Below are positions 53,943 through 63,495 of a DNA stretch of 64,000 nt, one piece after another. The translations under genes were made by a program, and so were the position numbers. The stretch lies in the NCBI GenBank assembly GCA_013297885.1, contig JAAFIR010000001.1, forward strand, positions 62,001-126,000, given 5' to 3'. This stretch comes from Leptospirales bacterium (GTDB taxonomy: Bacteria; Spirochaetota; Leptospiria; Leptospirales; Leptospiraceae). Each line of letters begins with the position of its first letter. Position 1 is the first letter of the stretch. The notes below the pieces were generated by a model. That model worked only from the letters and a program-made list of their open reading frames with translations, made no database searches and was not told the DNA's origin.

Positions 53943-54112
53943 GGGCGTTCCTTTTATTGAATGAAGAATTTAGAATTACTGAGTCTGAAATCAATTAGTA
54001 ATTCTTCATTCATTAAAAGTCGTGCTTTTCGCTTCGGTCAAAAAATTTTATTCACCCTTCGAGAATCTCTTGGGTAAAAAATTTTTTGACCCCGCTACAA
54101 TCACTAACGCTT
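53943..54112 (+). repeat. Two-hairpin intergenic element, copy G
   Basis: Box 1 GGGCG at 53943; hairpin 1 arms CTTTTATTGAATGAAGAATT and AATTCTTCATTCATTAAAAG; box 2 GTCGTGCTTTTCGCTTC; hairpin 2 arms GGTCAAAAAATTTTATTCACC and GGGTAAAAAATTTTTTGACC; box 3 CCGCTACAATCACTAACGCT. It fills the gap between the divergent PrsW and 54215 genes. Just left of it, short AATTCATAATT-type repeats occur. Confidence 0.7.
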
Positions 54113-54214
54113 TTTAAGTTGAATTGATAAATTCTTTTGTTTTGAATGAATTAATTTGAATTAAAAGAAATTTAGTTTAAGGAAAAAATCTAAACTAAAA
54201 TACTAAATTAAACA

Positions 54215-54730
54215 ATGAAAAAAATGAAATTATTAATTTTTTTAACATTAATCCTTTTCTCCAGTCCATTTTTATATAATTATTTTGTAAAAATTTTTAT
54301 AGAATATCAACTGAATCATATTCAATCAAAAGAAGATAAATTTGATTTAAATAAAATTTTAATACCAAGTTGGGATTTATTGGTAATTACTGAAACTACA
54401 GATAGTGGTTTATTATTTACTTGTGAAGAATTAGATTCTAAAATTGGAGTTAAAATCCCATTTACTAATTTTAATGAAATTATATTTTCTTTTTTTCATA
54501 AACAAAATCTAGTCATTGAATTTAAATATTCTCATTCTGATATTCATAAAAATTTTATAGGCTGCAAAAATGATAAAAATAATTTTTATGGAATTTCTGT
54601 TTTTAAACCAGAAGAAGCTATTTTTTATTCAAACAAAAAAGACAAAATATTACCAAATTGTAAATATTCGAATGAAGTAGAATTAAATAATTTGGTAGAT
54701 ACATTTAGTTATTGTAAAATAGAATTATAA
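54215..54730 (+). CDS. Exported hypothetical protein
   Basis: A 171-residue protein with an N-terminal signal or anchor (KLLIFLTLILFSSPFLYNYF). The rest has four Cys residues that could form disulphides (TCEEL, IGCKND, NCKYS, YCKIEL). No domain recognised. It precedes the DUF4380-like gene by 19 bp on the same strand, so they may be cotranscribed. Confidence 0.6.
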   Translation: MKKMKLLIFLTLILFSSPFLYNYFVKIFIEYQLNHIQSKEDKFDLNKILIPSWDLLVITETTDSGLLFTCEELDSKIGVKIPFTNFNEIIFSFFHKQNLVIEFKYSHSDIHKNFIGCKNDKNNFYGISVFKPEEAIFYSNKKDKILPNCKYSNEVELNNLVDTFSYCKIEL

Positions 54731-54749
54731 TTGAAATTTAAATAAAGCT

Positions 54750-55733
54750 ATGAATATAAAAAAAATATTAATACTAATCATATTATTTATCTTATTAAAT
54801 AGTTTTATTTTTTCTGATGAAAACAAACACATATATTCTCTTAAAGAAGAAAATTATTTAGGTTTAAAAAACTCATTTAGAATAAAAACTAAAACTTTTG
54901 AATTGCTAGTTCCTACAGAAATTGGTCCTAGAATTTTACATTTTTCAAAACTTGGAAAATCTAATTTGTTTAAAGTTTTGAATGACCAAATTGAAAAAAA
55001 AGATTCTTCCAATTGGATAAATTTTGGAGGACATAGACTTTGGAGAGCACCTGAAGATAAAGTTCTAACTTATTCGCCTGAAAATTCAAAAGTAAACTTT
55101 GAAAAATTTCAAAACTTTATTCGGATTTCTAAAATTGATTCTGTAAATTCTTTATTAAAAGAAATAGAAATTTATCCTTTAACTGATGATTCTATAAAAA
55201 TTCTACATAAATTAACAAATCTCAGTAAAATAAAAACAAAAGTTTCGGCTTGGGCTTTGACTGTTTTTCCATTAGAAGGAAAAGTAATTTTACCTTTTTC
55301 TAAAAGAGGAACACATCCAGAAAATTTACTTGCCTCAGATTCAATTCATCTCTGGGCATATACTGATTTATCTAATCCAATATTTTCTTTTTATAAAGAA
55401 TTTATTTTAATGCAAAAAAAAGAAAATTCTATTTTACCACAAAAAATAGGAGTTGGAGGTGAAGTAGGCTTTGTTGCTTATATTCTAGATGATCAAGTAT
55501 TTGTTAAATCATTTAAAATTTTTCCTCATCTAGCTTATCCCGATAAAAACTCAAGAGTCGAAATTTTTATAAATAAAAAGTTTGTTGAATTAGAAAGCTT
55601 AAGTCCATTAAAAATTTTAAATGAAAATGAAACTATCTCACATACTGAAATTTGGCATTTGTTTGAACTTGAAAAAAATAATATTTCAGATGAAGAAATT
55701 TATAAATTTGTTTTAGAAAAAATGAAAAATTAA
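54750..55733 (+). CDS. DUF4380-like exported carbohydrate-associated protein
   Basis: A 327-residue protein with a signal peptide (KKILILIILFILLNSFIFS). The body resembles DUF4380, a beta-sandwich related to aldose-epimerase-like folds: ELLVPTEIGPRILHFSKLGK, NWINFGGHRLWRAPEDK, SAWALTVFPLEGKVILPF and VGFVAYILDDQVFVKSF. The function of the family is not established. It converges on the penicillin acylase gene. Confidence 0.7.
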   Translation: MNIKKILILIILFILLNSFIFSDENKHIYSLKEENYLGLKNSFRIKTKTFELLVPTEIGPRILHFSKLGKSNLFKVLNDQIEKKDSSNWINFGGHRLWRAPEDKVLTYSPENSKVNFEKFQNFIRISKIDSVNSLLKEIEIYPLTDDSIKILHKLTNLSKIKTKVSAWALTVFPLEGKVILPFSKRGTHPENLLASDSIHLWAYTDLSNPIFSFYKEFILMQKKENSILPQKIGVGGEVGFVAYILDDQVFVKSFKIFPHLAYPDKNSRVEIFINKKFVELESLSPLKILNENETISHTEIWHLFELEKNNISDEEIYKFVLEKMKN

Positions 55734-55785
55734 ATTACCAAAATTTCCACCAAATAATTATAGATGCTTTCCAACCAATGATAAT

Positions 55786-58146
55786 TCAAGGAACTAAAAC
55801 TAAAATTTTATTTTGGTCAGTTTCTTTCATTTCATAAAAATTCAATTTTCTAAATTCACCTTTTGTATACAGTTTATTTTGGTCGTGATGATATGGACTA
55901 AACGCATGACCAGACTGACCAAGTGGATTGATAAGTAAAATTTCATCTAAACGAGAAAAATCTATAATCATTCTCATAGAAGGACCAGCTTCCACTTCAT
56001 GGGAATTTTTTCCAAGTAGAGTTAGTAAATTATTAATGGTTTCAGATCCACCGTTAACTGGAATTTTTTCTGAATTAAAAAGTTTTCCAAGTAGAGGAAT
56101 TTTACCAAGTGGATGTTTAATTTCTAAAGTATGAAGTTTATTCCATGTCCAATCATTTGGATTCTTACCAATTTTTCCAAGAAGAGAATAAATTGAGATT
56201 TTAAAAGTTTTTACTAGAATATTTTTTTTAGTTTCAATTTCTTTTGTAGTAGTATTGTCCCAAAACTTAGATTCATTTTTTTCAAAAATTCTTTTTAAAA
56301 AATGATGAGCTCTTGATGTACTCATAATTGATTCAAAATCTTCTTTTCCAAGTTCGTCATAAAAAATTTCTCGAACCAAATGAATTCTTAATTCAGAAAA
56401 AATTGAAGCCCCAACTGAATTTAGTTCACCTTTTTTGTTCCAAGATTTTAAAATATCTAGAGAAGTTTTTTCAAGTTCGTTTAACTTTTCTGATTCTAAA
56501 ATTGGAATTAAATCTTTTAAGATAAATTCACTAGAATCAAAATAATCATCTAGAATTAATTTTTTCATATCTTCTACGTCAAAAGAATTTTTGGAAGAAA
56601 GATTTTTTTCAATTTGTTTGGATCTATCATCAGCTTGAAAATATCCTTGAATATTAAATTTTGTTCTGTCAAAATGTTTGTGATTTGCAGTGAAAATATA
56701 TCCAGATTTTGGATTGATAATTTTTGGATTTGAATGTTTTTCTCCCCATTCAAAATTTCCACTTTCCCCATCAAGAACTCGGTCTGTAGAAAAATTATTT
56801 TTGTAAATTCCTCCAACTGGAAAATATGCAATATCACCTGTACTTGTTCCGACAACAAAATTTAAACCTGGGGCATTAAATTCTGTTAAAGAATCTTTAA
56901 AATTTTCTAATGATTTACTTTGGTTCAAAAGGTAAAATGAATTAAGAGAATTATTATTATCCATAAACATTGCCCATTTCATAGAAATTAATTCTTTTGG
57001 GTTTTCTTCAATATCAGAAATGACTGGTCCATGAATTGTTTCTCTAATGCTTAGTTCAACAGGGTTTTCATTTTTTATAGAGATTACTTCGTTATGAAAT
57101 TCAATATCTTGTGGTTTTCCTTTAAATAAAATTTGTCGAGGATTCTCTGGATTTATTTTTTCTTTATAAAAATCCATGTCGTCATTTTCAAACATGGTCA
57201 ATGCCCATCCTAAATTTTTATTAAATCCAATAACTGCAAATGGAATAAATGGAAGATGATGTCCATATATTTCAAAATCATCAGTATGCAAATAGGCTTC
57301 AAACCATATGGATGGATTTGAAAAAGCGATATGAGGGTCATTTGATAAAATCACTTTTCCATTTTTGGATTTAGAAGGAGAAATTGCCCAAGAATTACTT
57401 CCTTGTAAAATTGGAATTCCTAATTCTAAAAATTGTTTTTGAATATCAGTCCATGGTTCAAGGTAGGAAAGATTTTCATTTTTAATTTGAAAGGAATATT
57501 TGTCTTCAGTGATTTCTGATACTTGTAATGCACTTAATTTTTTTTCAAGATTGGAAATTACTAAATCAGAATGAAATGCTTCTGCAAATCCAAATGCCAT
57601 AAAACCTACAAATCCAAATACATCTTCTATATCTATACTTTCAGATTTTAATCCTAAGATTGTTTGTTCCACTGGAGTTTTTCCAACTTGGATAAAATAA
57701 TTTACTCCACGAAGATAGTCATTTAAGTTTTGAAATGCTTCAGGATGAAATTTATTTTGATTTTTTAAAAGCCATTTTTTTGAATTTCGTTTCAGTCCAA
57801 CAGTTCTAAAAAGTTTATCTGCTTTAAGTCCGTCACTTCCAATAACTTCTGATAGTCTACCTGAAATAACTCTTTTTAAAAGTTGCATTTGAAAAAGTCT
57901 TTCAGAGGCATAAACATATCCAAGTGCAAAGTACAAATCTTTTTTATTTTTTGCAAAAATTTTTGGCACCCCAAAATCATCCCGATGAACTTCCACTCTT
58001 TCAACTAGCCCTGGAATTTTTTCTAAGCCAAAATATTTTGGAACACGAGTAGAGAACCAAGAATAAAATATAAAACCAAGTGTGATAGAAAAAATTAGTA
58101 AATAATGCCAATTCGTTTTGAAAAAAGATTTTTTTGTCTCTGCCAT
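55786..58146 (-). CDS. Penicillin acylase family (Ntn-hydrolase) amidase
   Basis: A 786-residue precursor with an N-terminal anchor (WHYLLIFSITLGFIFYSWF). The alpha part has VHRDDFGVPKIFAKNKKDLYFALGYVYA. The nucleophile is Ser250 in QGSNSWAISP, so self-cleavage before it would free a beta chain; NDPHIAFSNPSIWFEAYL and HHLPFIPFAVIGFNKNLGWALT follow as expected. The end AGPSMRMIIDFSRLD, GQSGHAFSPYHHDQ is also typical. Physiological substrates could be N-acyl homoserine lactones or envelope amides; the sequence does not decide. Confidence 0.9.
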   Translation of the reverse strand: MAETKKSFFKTNWHYLLIFSITLGFIFYSWFSTRVPKYFGLEKIPGLVERVEVHRDDFGVPKIFAKNKKDLYFALGYVYASERLFQMQLLKRVISGRLSEVIGSDGLKADKLFRTVGLKRNSKKWLLKNQNKFHPEAFQNLNDYLRGVNYFIQVGKTPVEQTILGLKSESIDIEDVFGFVGFMAFGFAEAFHSDLVISNLEKKLSALQVSEITEDKYSFQIKNENLSYLEPWTDIQKQFLELGIPILQGSNSWAISPSKSKNGKVILSNDPHIAFSNPSIWFEAYLHTDDFEIYGHHLPFIPFAVIGFNKNLGWALTMFENDDMDFYKEKINPENPRQILFKGKPQDIEFHNEVISIKNENPVELSIRETIHGPVISDIEENPKELISMKWAMFMDNNNSLNSFYLLNQSKSLENFKDSLTEFNAPGLNFVVGTSTGDIAYFPVGGIYKNNFSTDRVLDGESGNFEWGEKHSNPKIINPKSGYIFTANHKHFDRTKFNIQGYFQADDRSKQIEKNLSSKNSFDVEDMKKLILDDYFDSSEFILKDLIPILESEKLNELEKTSLDILKSWNKKGELNSVGASIFSELRIHLVREIFYDELGKEDFESIMSTSRAHHFLKRIFEKNESKFWDNTTTKEIETKKNILVKTFKISIYSLLGKIGKNPNDWTWNKLHTLEIKHPLGKIPLLGKLFNSEKIPVNGGSETINNLLTLLGKNSHEVEAGPSMRMIIDFSRLDEILLINPLGQSGHAFSPYHHDQNKLYTKGEFRKLNFYEMKETDQNKILVLVP

Positions 58147-58441
58147 AGTAAACCAAATTGGTTTTGGGAATTTATTTGGGTAGAAAATTTTTATGAATCA
58201 GATTAATATTGATAAAAAAATTTAAACTTTAATATTGGATCATAATTATTTTTTTAAGTGTTTCTTTACAGTTAAATTTGTTTTAAATATTCTTTGGCCT
58301 AAAGAAAAACTTGAGATTTTTAGACTTAGTTTTATAAATCATTAAATTCAATACAAATTCTAAAAAAAAGATGCAATTATTTCTTATTTATGAGTCGAAA
58401 TTCCAGTTGAAAAATTAAAAATTAAATTAAACCTAGTTTGA
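58147..58441. other. AT-rich intergenic gap
   Basis: The divergent gap between the penicillin acylase and ParA-like genes. No frame, RNA or convincing hairpin was seen; promoters for both flanking genes must lie here. Confidence 0.4.
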
Positions 58442-59404
58442 ATGTCCACAGAAAGAATACATATTGCCAATAGTAAAGGTGGGGTTGCTAAAACTACATT
58501 TGCAGTTAATCTTGCGGTTGCACTTTCTTCTTTAACAAAAGAAAATTTTAAACCTATCAAAGTTTTACTTGTGGATATCGATCCTCAAAGTTCAGCATCT
58601 TGTTATTTATTAGGAAAAGAATATTTTTTAAAATACATTACTCCTTATACTAATTTAAGTTTAACTGGTTTATTTAGTTCTATTCTTGGAATTACAAAAA
58701 AAATTCACCCAAATGAAATTTTAATTGGTCGTGAAAATGATTCTCCCATTTTTAATAAAGAAAATCTTCAGTCCTATGAAAACTTACATCTAATATCATC
58801 ACATCCTAAATTAAAAGATATCGAAATATTTGTTTATAAAAATATGAACAAGAATGAAAGAATTTCTATTGTTAAAAAAAATGAAACTGTTTATATTTAT
58901 TCTTTGCTCTCAGAAATTTTATCTGAAATTGAATCTGATTATGATTATGTGATTTTAGATTCTCCCTCTAATTTAAGCTTTTTAAATTTGAATGCACTAT
59001 ATTATGCAGATTCGATCTTAATTCCAGTTATTCCTGATGGAATTTCATTTCAAGGAATGGAATTAATACTTAACGAAGTAAAAACCAAATTTCCAGTTTT
59101 TCAAAATTTTTTAAATAAAAAAAGAATTCTTAGAGGAGTAGTATTTAATAACTGGGAACAAAAAATAAATATTCATTCAGAATATTTTTCTAGAATTGAA
59201 GAAGAGTTTCACACAAAATGGAAAAAAAATCTGAAAGAATATTTAGATAAAGACTTTTTCTTATTTAATGGAGCTAAAAGGTCAGCAAAAATTCCAATTG
59301 CTTATGAAGAAGGTCGTCCAATTGATGATGGAAGTCCAGTTTCAGAAAATTTTAGAGCCTTTATGAACATAGCAACAACAATTAGAAAAGGTTGGAAGAA
59401 ATGA
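58442..59404 (+). CDS. ParA-family partition ATPase
   Basis: A 320-residue ParA/MinD-type ATPase. Deviant Walker A is SKGGVAKTTFAVNLAVAL, Walker A' is KVLLVDIDPQSSAS, Walker B is YDYVILDSPSNLSFLNL. A long insert (about 85-135) separates the motifs. Its stop overlaps the next gene's start (ATGA at 59401-59404). Not next to a recognisable parB, so it may position another cargo than the chromosome. The usual K at the signature position (KGGVAKTT) is present. Confidence 0.88.
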   Translation: MSTERIHIANSKGGVAKTTFAVNLAVALSSLTKENFKPIKVLLVDIDPQSSASCYLLGKEYFLKYITPYTNLSLTGLFSSILGITKKIHPNEILIGRENDSPIFNKENLQSYENLHLISSHPKLKDIEIFVYKNMNKNERISIVKKNETVYIYSLLSEILSEIESDYDYVILDSPSNLSFLNLNALYYADSILIPVIPDGISFQGMELILNEVKTKFPVFQNFLNKKRILRGVVFNNWEQKINIHSEYFSRIEEEFHTKWKKNLKEYLDKDFFLFNGAKRSAKIPIAYEEGRPIDDGSPVSENFRAFMNIATTIRKGWKK

Positions 59405-60153
59405 GAATTAAATTTTTAATCCAAAACTTATTAAAAGATCCATTTCTAGTTTTTACTAATGAAGAAATTTTAAAGCTTGGGAAAGACTTAAACTTTATTT
59501 TGGAAATTTTAACTGTAAATAAGTTAAAAGATACTTTTGAAAAACATTTAGATAAAAAATCAAGTGAAGAACTTTTAGAAAAAATCAAATTAAATTCTAG
59601 TATTACCAAATTTAGTATCCCAAAAATAAAAGAACTTTTATTAAATTTACAAAATTCTAATTTTAACGATTTAACAGAAAAAGAATATTTTTCTTTTGAA
59701 GATATTTTGGAAAGAGTTTATAAAAAGATAAATTTAAGTAAAAATAAAGAATTGATACGTGAACTAGAAGAACAAGTTCCCGTACCTTTAAGAGAATTAT
59801 ACAACCAAGAATCAAGTTTGATTCCAGAAATCACTTTTAACCAAAATGAAGAAATTCAAGAAAAAATTGTAGAACAAACAAAAAAATTGGTTTCAGATAC
59901 TTTAAAAAAAGCTGCTAAATATAAAATCATATTTTCAAAACTAAAAACAGTGCCTGAAAAAAACTCAATTGCTTTTTTAAATAAATTGTCTAAAAAAGAA
60001 AAACAAGAAATTTCTCATCTTGCAAATTTAACCAAAAATGATGAAAATGGAAAGGTTACAATTTATTTACTTTCAGAAAAAAATACTTCAATTTGGCTAG
60101 AAACATTCATAAAATCAAAAAAAAATATTTCAATTTTTGATGTTTTAAAATAA
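59401..60153 (+). CDS. Hypothetical partner of ParA-like ATPase
   Basis: A 250-residue, Lys/Glu/Leu-rich helical protein. The start ATG at 59401 overlaps the ParA-like stop by 4 bp, so it is co-translated and is the likely functional partner. Central part IREL-EEQVPVPLRELYNQE and later LKKAAKYKIIFSKLKTVPEK; no HTH or ParB motif could be recognised. It could be an adaptor linking the ATPase to its cargo; this is inference from position. Confidence 0.6.
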   Translation: MRIKFLIQNLLKDPFLVFTNEEILKLGKDLNFILEILTVNKLKDTFEKHLDKKSSEELLEKIKLNSSITKFSIPKIKELLLNLQNSNFNDLTEKEYFSFEDILERVYKKINLSKNKELIRELEEQVPVPLRELYNQESSLIPEITFNQNEEIQEKIVEQTKKLVSDTLKKAAKYKIIFSKLKTVPEKNSIAFLNKLSKKEKQEISHLANLTKNDENGKVTIYLLSEKNTSIWLETFIKSKKNISIFDVLK

Positions 60154-60241
60154 TTTTTAAAATTTATGTTTTATCTTTAATATTTTTTAGATAAAGGTTA
60201 TTTCTTAATAAATTAACTAGGAATAAAAAAAATCCATTAAT

Positions 60242-60985
60242 TTAAAAAACTAAAAATAAATTTTTTACTTCAAAAAATATCTGATTTGTTTGAAAATTAA
60301 ATAAATATACAAATAAAATTGATAAACTAAATGCTGATGCAATTGGTATCATTAAATTATCATCTAAAAAACCCATTAGTCCATGTCCTGAAAAAAATTC
60401 TGCTAGAGCAGCAATTATACCTGAAAAACAAATTGATAAAAATACTTTATAGTTAAATTCTCCATTGAGGCTAATTGAAAAAAATGAAGCTGAATCGGTT
60501 GAAAAAATAATCATAAAAATGAGTCCCACAAAAATAGATGCAAAAATAAATGCTAAAATTCCAATTAAAGACTTACCGTTATAAAAACGATACTTTCCAT
60601 ATTTTGACCCAAAATAAGCAGCTACTGGATCACCAATTAATAAAAATCCAACTGAGATGAAAAAGATTTCAGCAGGAAAAAATAAAACCACAATCGCATT
60701 TGCTAGAAGGTAAGGAATAGTTGCGTTCATTCTATTTTGTTCTTCTTCTTTCATTATCATTCCAAAGTTGGAATAAAACCAGGTTTTAAAATTTTCATTA
60801 TTAAATCTTAATATTTCAGTAAGTGATAGTAAAATCACTTGTAACATTAAAATTGAAAATATAATTGCACGGGATGCATTTATTAAACCAAAACTATCTT
60901 TAAAAACATCAAAATAATACAATGAGGGTAAAATAAATCCCAATAAATGAAATAATTTTCTTTTATAATTAAAACCGCCGCTCAT
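60242..60985 (-). CDS. CTP-dependent polyprenol/diacylglycerol kinase family protein
   Basis: A 247-residue polytopic protein of the SEC59/DGK1/VTE5 family. Marks are YKRKLFHLLGFILPS at the N terminus and LLIGDPVAAYFGSKYGKYRF followed by GKSLIGILAF. Such proteins phosphorylate dolichol, phytol or diacylglycerol with CTP. The late FSGHGLMGFLDDNLMIP segment is also characteristic. It overlaps the STAS gene by 4 bp downstream of it. Confidence 0.82.
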   Translation of the reverse strand: MSGGFNYKRKLFHLLGFILPSLYYFDVFKDSFGLINASRAIIFSILMLQVILLSLTEILRFNNENFKTWFYSNFGMIMKEEEQNRMNATIPYLLANAIVVLFFPAEIFFISVGFLLIGDPVAAYFGSKYGKYRFYNGKSLIGILAFIFASIFVGLIFMIIFSTDSASFFSISLNGEFNYKVFLSICFSGIIAALAEFFSGHGLMGFLDDNLMIPIASAFSLSILFVYLFNFQTNQIFFEVKNLFLVF

Positions 60986-61341
60986 ACTTTATTACCTTTC
61001 ATTGCCATTTTCATAGCAAGTTCTTCATTTGGAGCAACATTAAAAATACGATTTAATCCAGAAATTTGTAAAGTCTGTTTAACATTTTTCGCTAAATTTA
61101 AAAAAACAATTTTGTTTCCAGATTTATAACTCATATCTGATATTTCTTTTAATGCTCCGATTCCCATTGATGAAATAGTAGTAACTTCTTCCATATCAAT
61201 GATAAGTCCACCTTTTCGATTGCATTTTCTAACTTCTTCTATGAAGTTTTCATAAGTAAAATAAGAAATTGCACCTTCAATTCTCATTACAAAAACAGTT
61301 TCGATTTTCTCAACATTAATTTCAATTTCAGTAATGCTCAT
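60982..61341 (-). CDS. STAS-domain anti-anti-sigma factor-like protein
   Basis: A 119-residue STAS protein from ATG 61341 (a Met seven codons upstream, 61362, is also possible). The fold is seen in VFVMRIEGAISYFTYENFIE, GLIIDMEEVTTISSMGIGAL (the phosphorylatable Ser in ISSMG) and KIVFLNLAKNVKQTLQISGL. STAS proteins act in partner-switching control of sigma factors. Its stop overlaps the start of the lipid-kinase-like gene by 4 bp. Confidence 0.88.
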   Translation of the reverse strand: MSITEIEINVEKIETVFVMRIEGAISYFTYENFIEEVRKCNRKGGLIIDMEEVTTISSMGIGALKEISDMSYKSGNKIVFLNLAKNVKQTLQISGLNRIFNVAPNEELAMKMAMKGNKV

Positions 61342-61430
61342 ACATACTAAAATCCAATTCATGTTCCAATTTTCAAATGTAAATTTTATTTGACTAAGTT
61401 TTTTTCATTCTTGCAAACTGGAAAACAAAT

Positions 61431-61763
61431 TTGAATATCGAATTTATGAGAGAAATTGTAAAAGTCAATGTAAAAGAAGTCCTAGCTATATTTTCTTCTT
61501 TAGAAAAAGACATTAATGAACTAGACCAAACTCATAAAAATATCAGTGAAAATCGAGATTATAGCAAGACCTTAAAAGAAAGTATCTTTAGTGAAATTGA
61601 GAAATTAGAATTAATAAAATCTAGTTTACTTGGTTTAGAGGTTGAATTGCCAAAAGGGATTTATTCTAAAGAAATTGAATTAACTGATAACGAAAATTTG
61701 AAACTAAATTCGGGAGAAATTTACATTGAATCTAAAAAACCTAAGAAAAAAAATAAGTATTAG
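61431..61763 (+). CDS. Coiled-coil hypothetical protein
   Basis: A 110-residue highly charged protein starting at TTG 61431 (or ATG 61446). It is predicted mostly coiled coil (LAIFSSLEKDINELDQTHKN, SIFSEIEKLELIKSSLLGLE). It overlaps the next gene by 38 bp. Size and coiled coil recall flagellar or secretion chaperones, but I cannot assign it. Confidence 0.55.
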   Translation: MNIEFMREIVKVNVKEVLAIFSSLEKDINELDQTHKNISENRDYSKTLKESIFSEIEKLELIKSSLLGLEVELPKGIYSKEIELTDNENLKLNSGEIYIESKKPKKKNKY

Positions 61764-63225
61764 TTTAATCACCTTCTTAAGCTTAACAAATTGTAACAAA
61801 GCTGGAGAAGTTTTAGCAGAATTTGAAGGAACTCAAATTACAAGAAAAGATTTGAGAGAATTTTATACAATCATCAACTTGCCTCAAAATGAACAATCTA
61901 CAAGCATTAAATACCAAACATCAGCAGTTGAATCTATTGCAGTAGAAAAGATGGCTTTGATTGAAGCAGAAAAAAAAGGTAAATTAAAAACTGAAACTTT
62001 TAAAACAATTTATGAATTAAAAGAAAAACAAGTTTTAGTTGGACTTTATAGAAAAGCTATTTTAGAAAAAAATAGTTCAAATGTAATAATGGCAAATGGA
62101 CAGTTAGTTTTTATTAAAAAAGACCAAAATGGAAAACCAAACCAAGCTAAATTTGATTCTATATGGAAATCACTTTCTGAAAAAAAAACTGAAAATGAAA
62201 TTGATGAAATTATTCGCAGCAGTTCAGATGAAATGGGAAGACTTCCAGTTGCTGGTTTAATTGAACCACAATGTATGAATTGTTCTAAGGATAATATTTT
62301 AGTTAATATTTTTTCTGAAGCTGTTGAACAAAAAGTAACAAAAACTTTTTTTAAAAAAGATTTAGAAGGTGATTTATTTATTTATAGAATTTTAGAAGTA
62401 AAAGAAATCAAAAAAGAAGATATGAAATCTTATATTACTAAATCTTATATAAACTTTGAAAATAAAGCAAAAGATTTTAAATCTACTGCTACAAATGAAG
62501 AACATGGAAAACTTGCTGATTATTATCTTAGAGATAAAGTTCAGATTGAGAGAGAAATTGACATGATTGAATCAAAATATAAAAATGATTTAGATTCCAG
62601 CATTTGGAATGATGAATATAAAAAAAGATTATCTAAATCAGGAATTTTATTTTCAGATTTGATGAATCGAATTATAGAAGGAAAAGAAAAAGAATTTCCT
62701 AAATTCACTGATAATACAGTTTTATATAAAAAAGATGGCGTGGATTTTACTTTTAAAAATTTAAAATCTGAATATGATAAAATTAATTTAAAAAAAAGAA
62801 TTACTTCTGATCAAGATATTTTTTCATTTTTTCAATCTGCTTATCTTCCAATTTATGTTTTGTCAGAACTTGAAGAAGTAAAAAGCTTAAAATCATCTGA
62901 AAATTTTATTACGAGTATGGATTTATGGAACAGAAAAATTGCTTGGTCAATGATTGTTGAAGATATTGAAAAAGGAATTGTTGACCCAGACGATAAACAA
63001 CTAAAAGATATTTATGAAGCTGGAAAAAGTACTACTTACCAAAAACCAAGTCCATCAGATCCAAACAAAATGGTAGTAATGAGTTTTGAAGAAGCAAAAC
63101 TTAGAATTTTAGAAGAAATAAGAAATACTAAACTTAAATCAGAAATCCAAAGACTAGTAGAAAAATTAAAATCAGATTATAAATATAAACTTAATCCTGA
63201 TAAATTAAAAGCTGGTAGTATTTAA
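61726..63225 (+). CDS. SurA/PpiC-like lipoprotein chaperone
   Basis: A 499-residue lipoprotein starting at TTG 61726 with a type II signal (ISISLITFLSLTNC, Cys23). The N-terminal chaperone-like part EVLAEFEGTQITRKDLREFY resembles SurA/PrsA openings, and a central region (SDEMGRLPVAGLIEP) recalls the parvulin domain. Leptospira have a related family of surface-linked PPIase-like lipoproteins. It overlaps the preceding coiled-coil gene by 38 bp. Likely role: outer-membrane protein folding. Confidence 0.65.
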   Translation: MNLKNLRKKISISLITFLSLTNCNKAGEVLAEFEGTQITRKDLREFYTIINLPQNEQSTSIKYQTSAVESIAVEKMALIEAEKKGKLKTETFKTIYELKEKQVLVGLYRKAILEKNSSNVIMANGQLVFIKKDQNGKPNQAKFDSIWKSLSEKKTENEIDEIIRSSSDEMGRLPVAGLIEPQCMNCSKDNILVNIFSEAVEQKVTKTFFKKDLEGDLFIYRILEVKEIKKEDMKSYITKSYINFENKAKDFKSTATNEEHGKLADYYLRDKVQIEREIDMIESKYKNDLDSSIWNDEYKKRLSKSGILFSDLMNRIIEGKEKEFPKFTDNTVLYKKDGVDFTFKNLKSEYDKINLKKRITSDQDIFSFFQSAYLPIYVLSELEEVKSLKSSENFITSMDLWNRKIAWSMIVEDIEKGIVDPDDKQLKDIYEAGKSTTYQKPSPSDPNKMVVMSFEEAKLRILEEIRNTKLKSEIQRLVEKLKSDYKYKLNPDKLKAGSI

Positions 63226-63495
63226 TTTGTGAGTAAATTTTATTACTATCATTTATCGATACTATTTAAAAACGATAGTAATAAAAATTCATACTTTTTA
63301 AAATTTTAGTATCTTACTTAAAAAAAAAATAATAATTTTTGTATTTTAAAAAACCCATATTAATAAAAACTTTCGCTAATGTTGTTATTTTTATTCAATC
63401 AAATACTAAAACATTTCAAATTCCGTACGTAGTAAATTTGTAACCCATTGCAAAATTAATAGTTAATTTAGCTTTGGTCTCGCATGGAGTTTTTA
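63226..63495. other. Gap before the last gene
   Basis: About 270 bp without a frame. An ATCGATACTATT segment at about 63255 and ATAGTA at 63280 form only loose complementarity. GGAG at 63486 serves the gene that starts at 63496. Confidence 0.4.
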
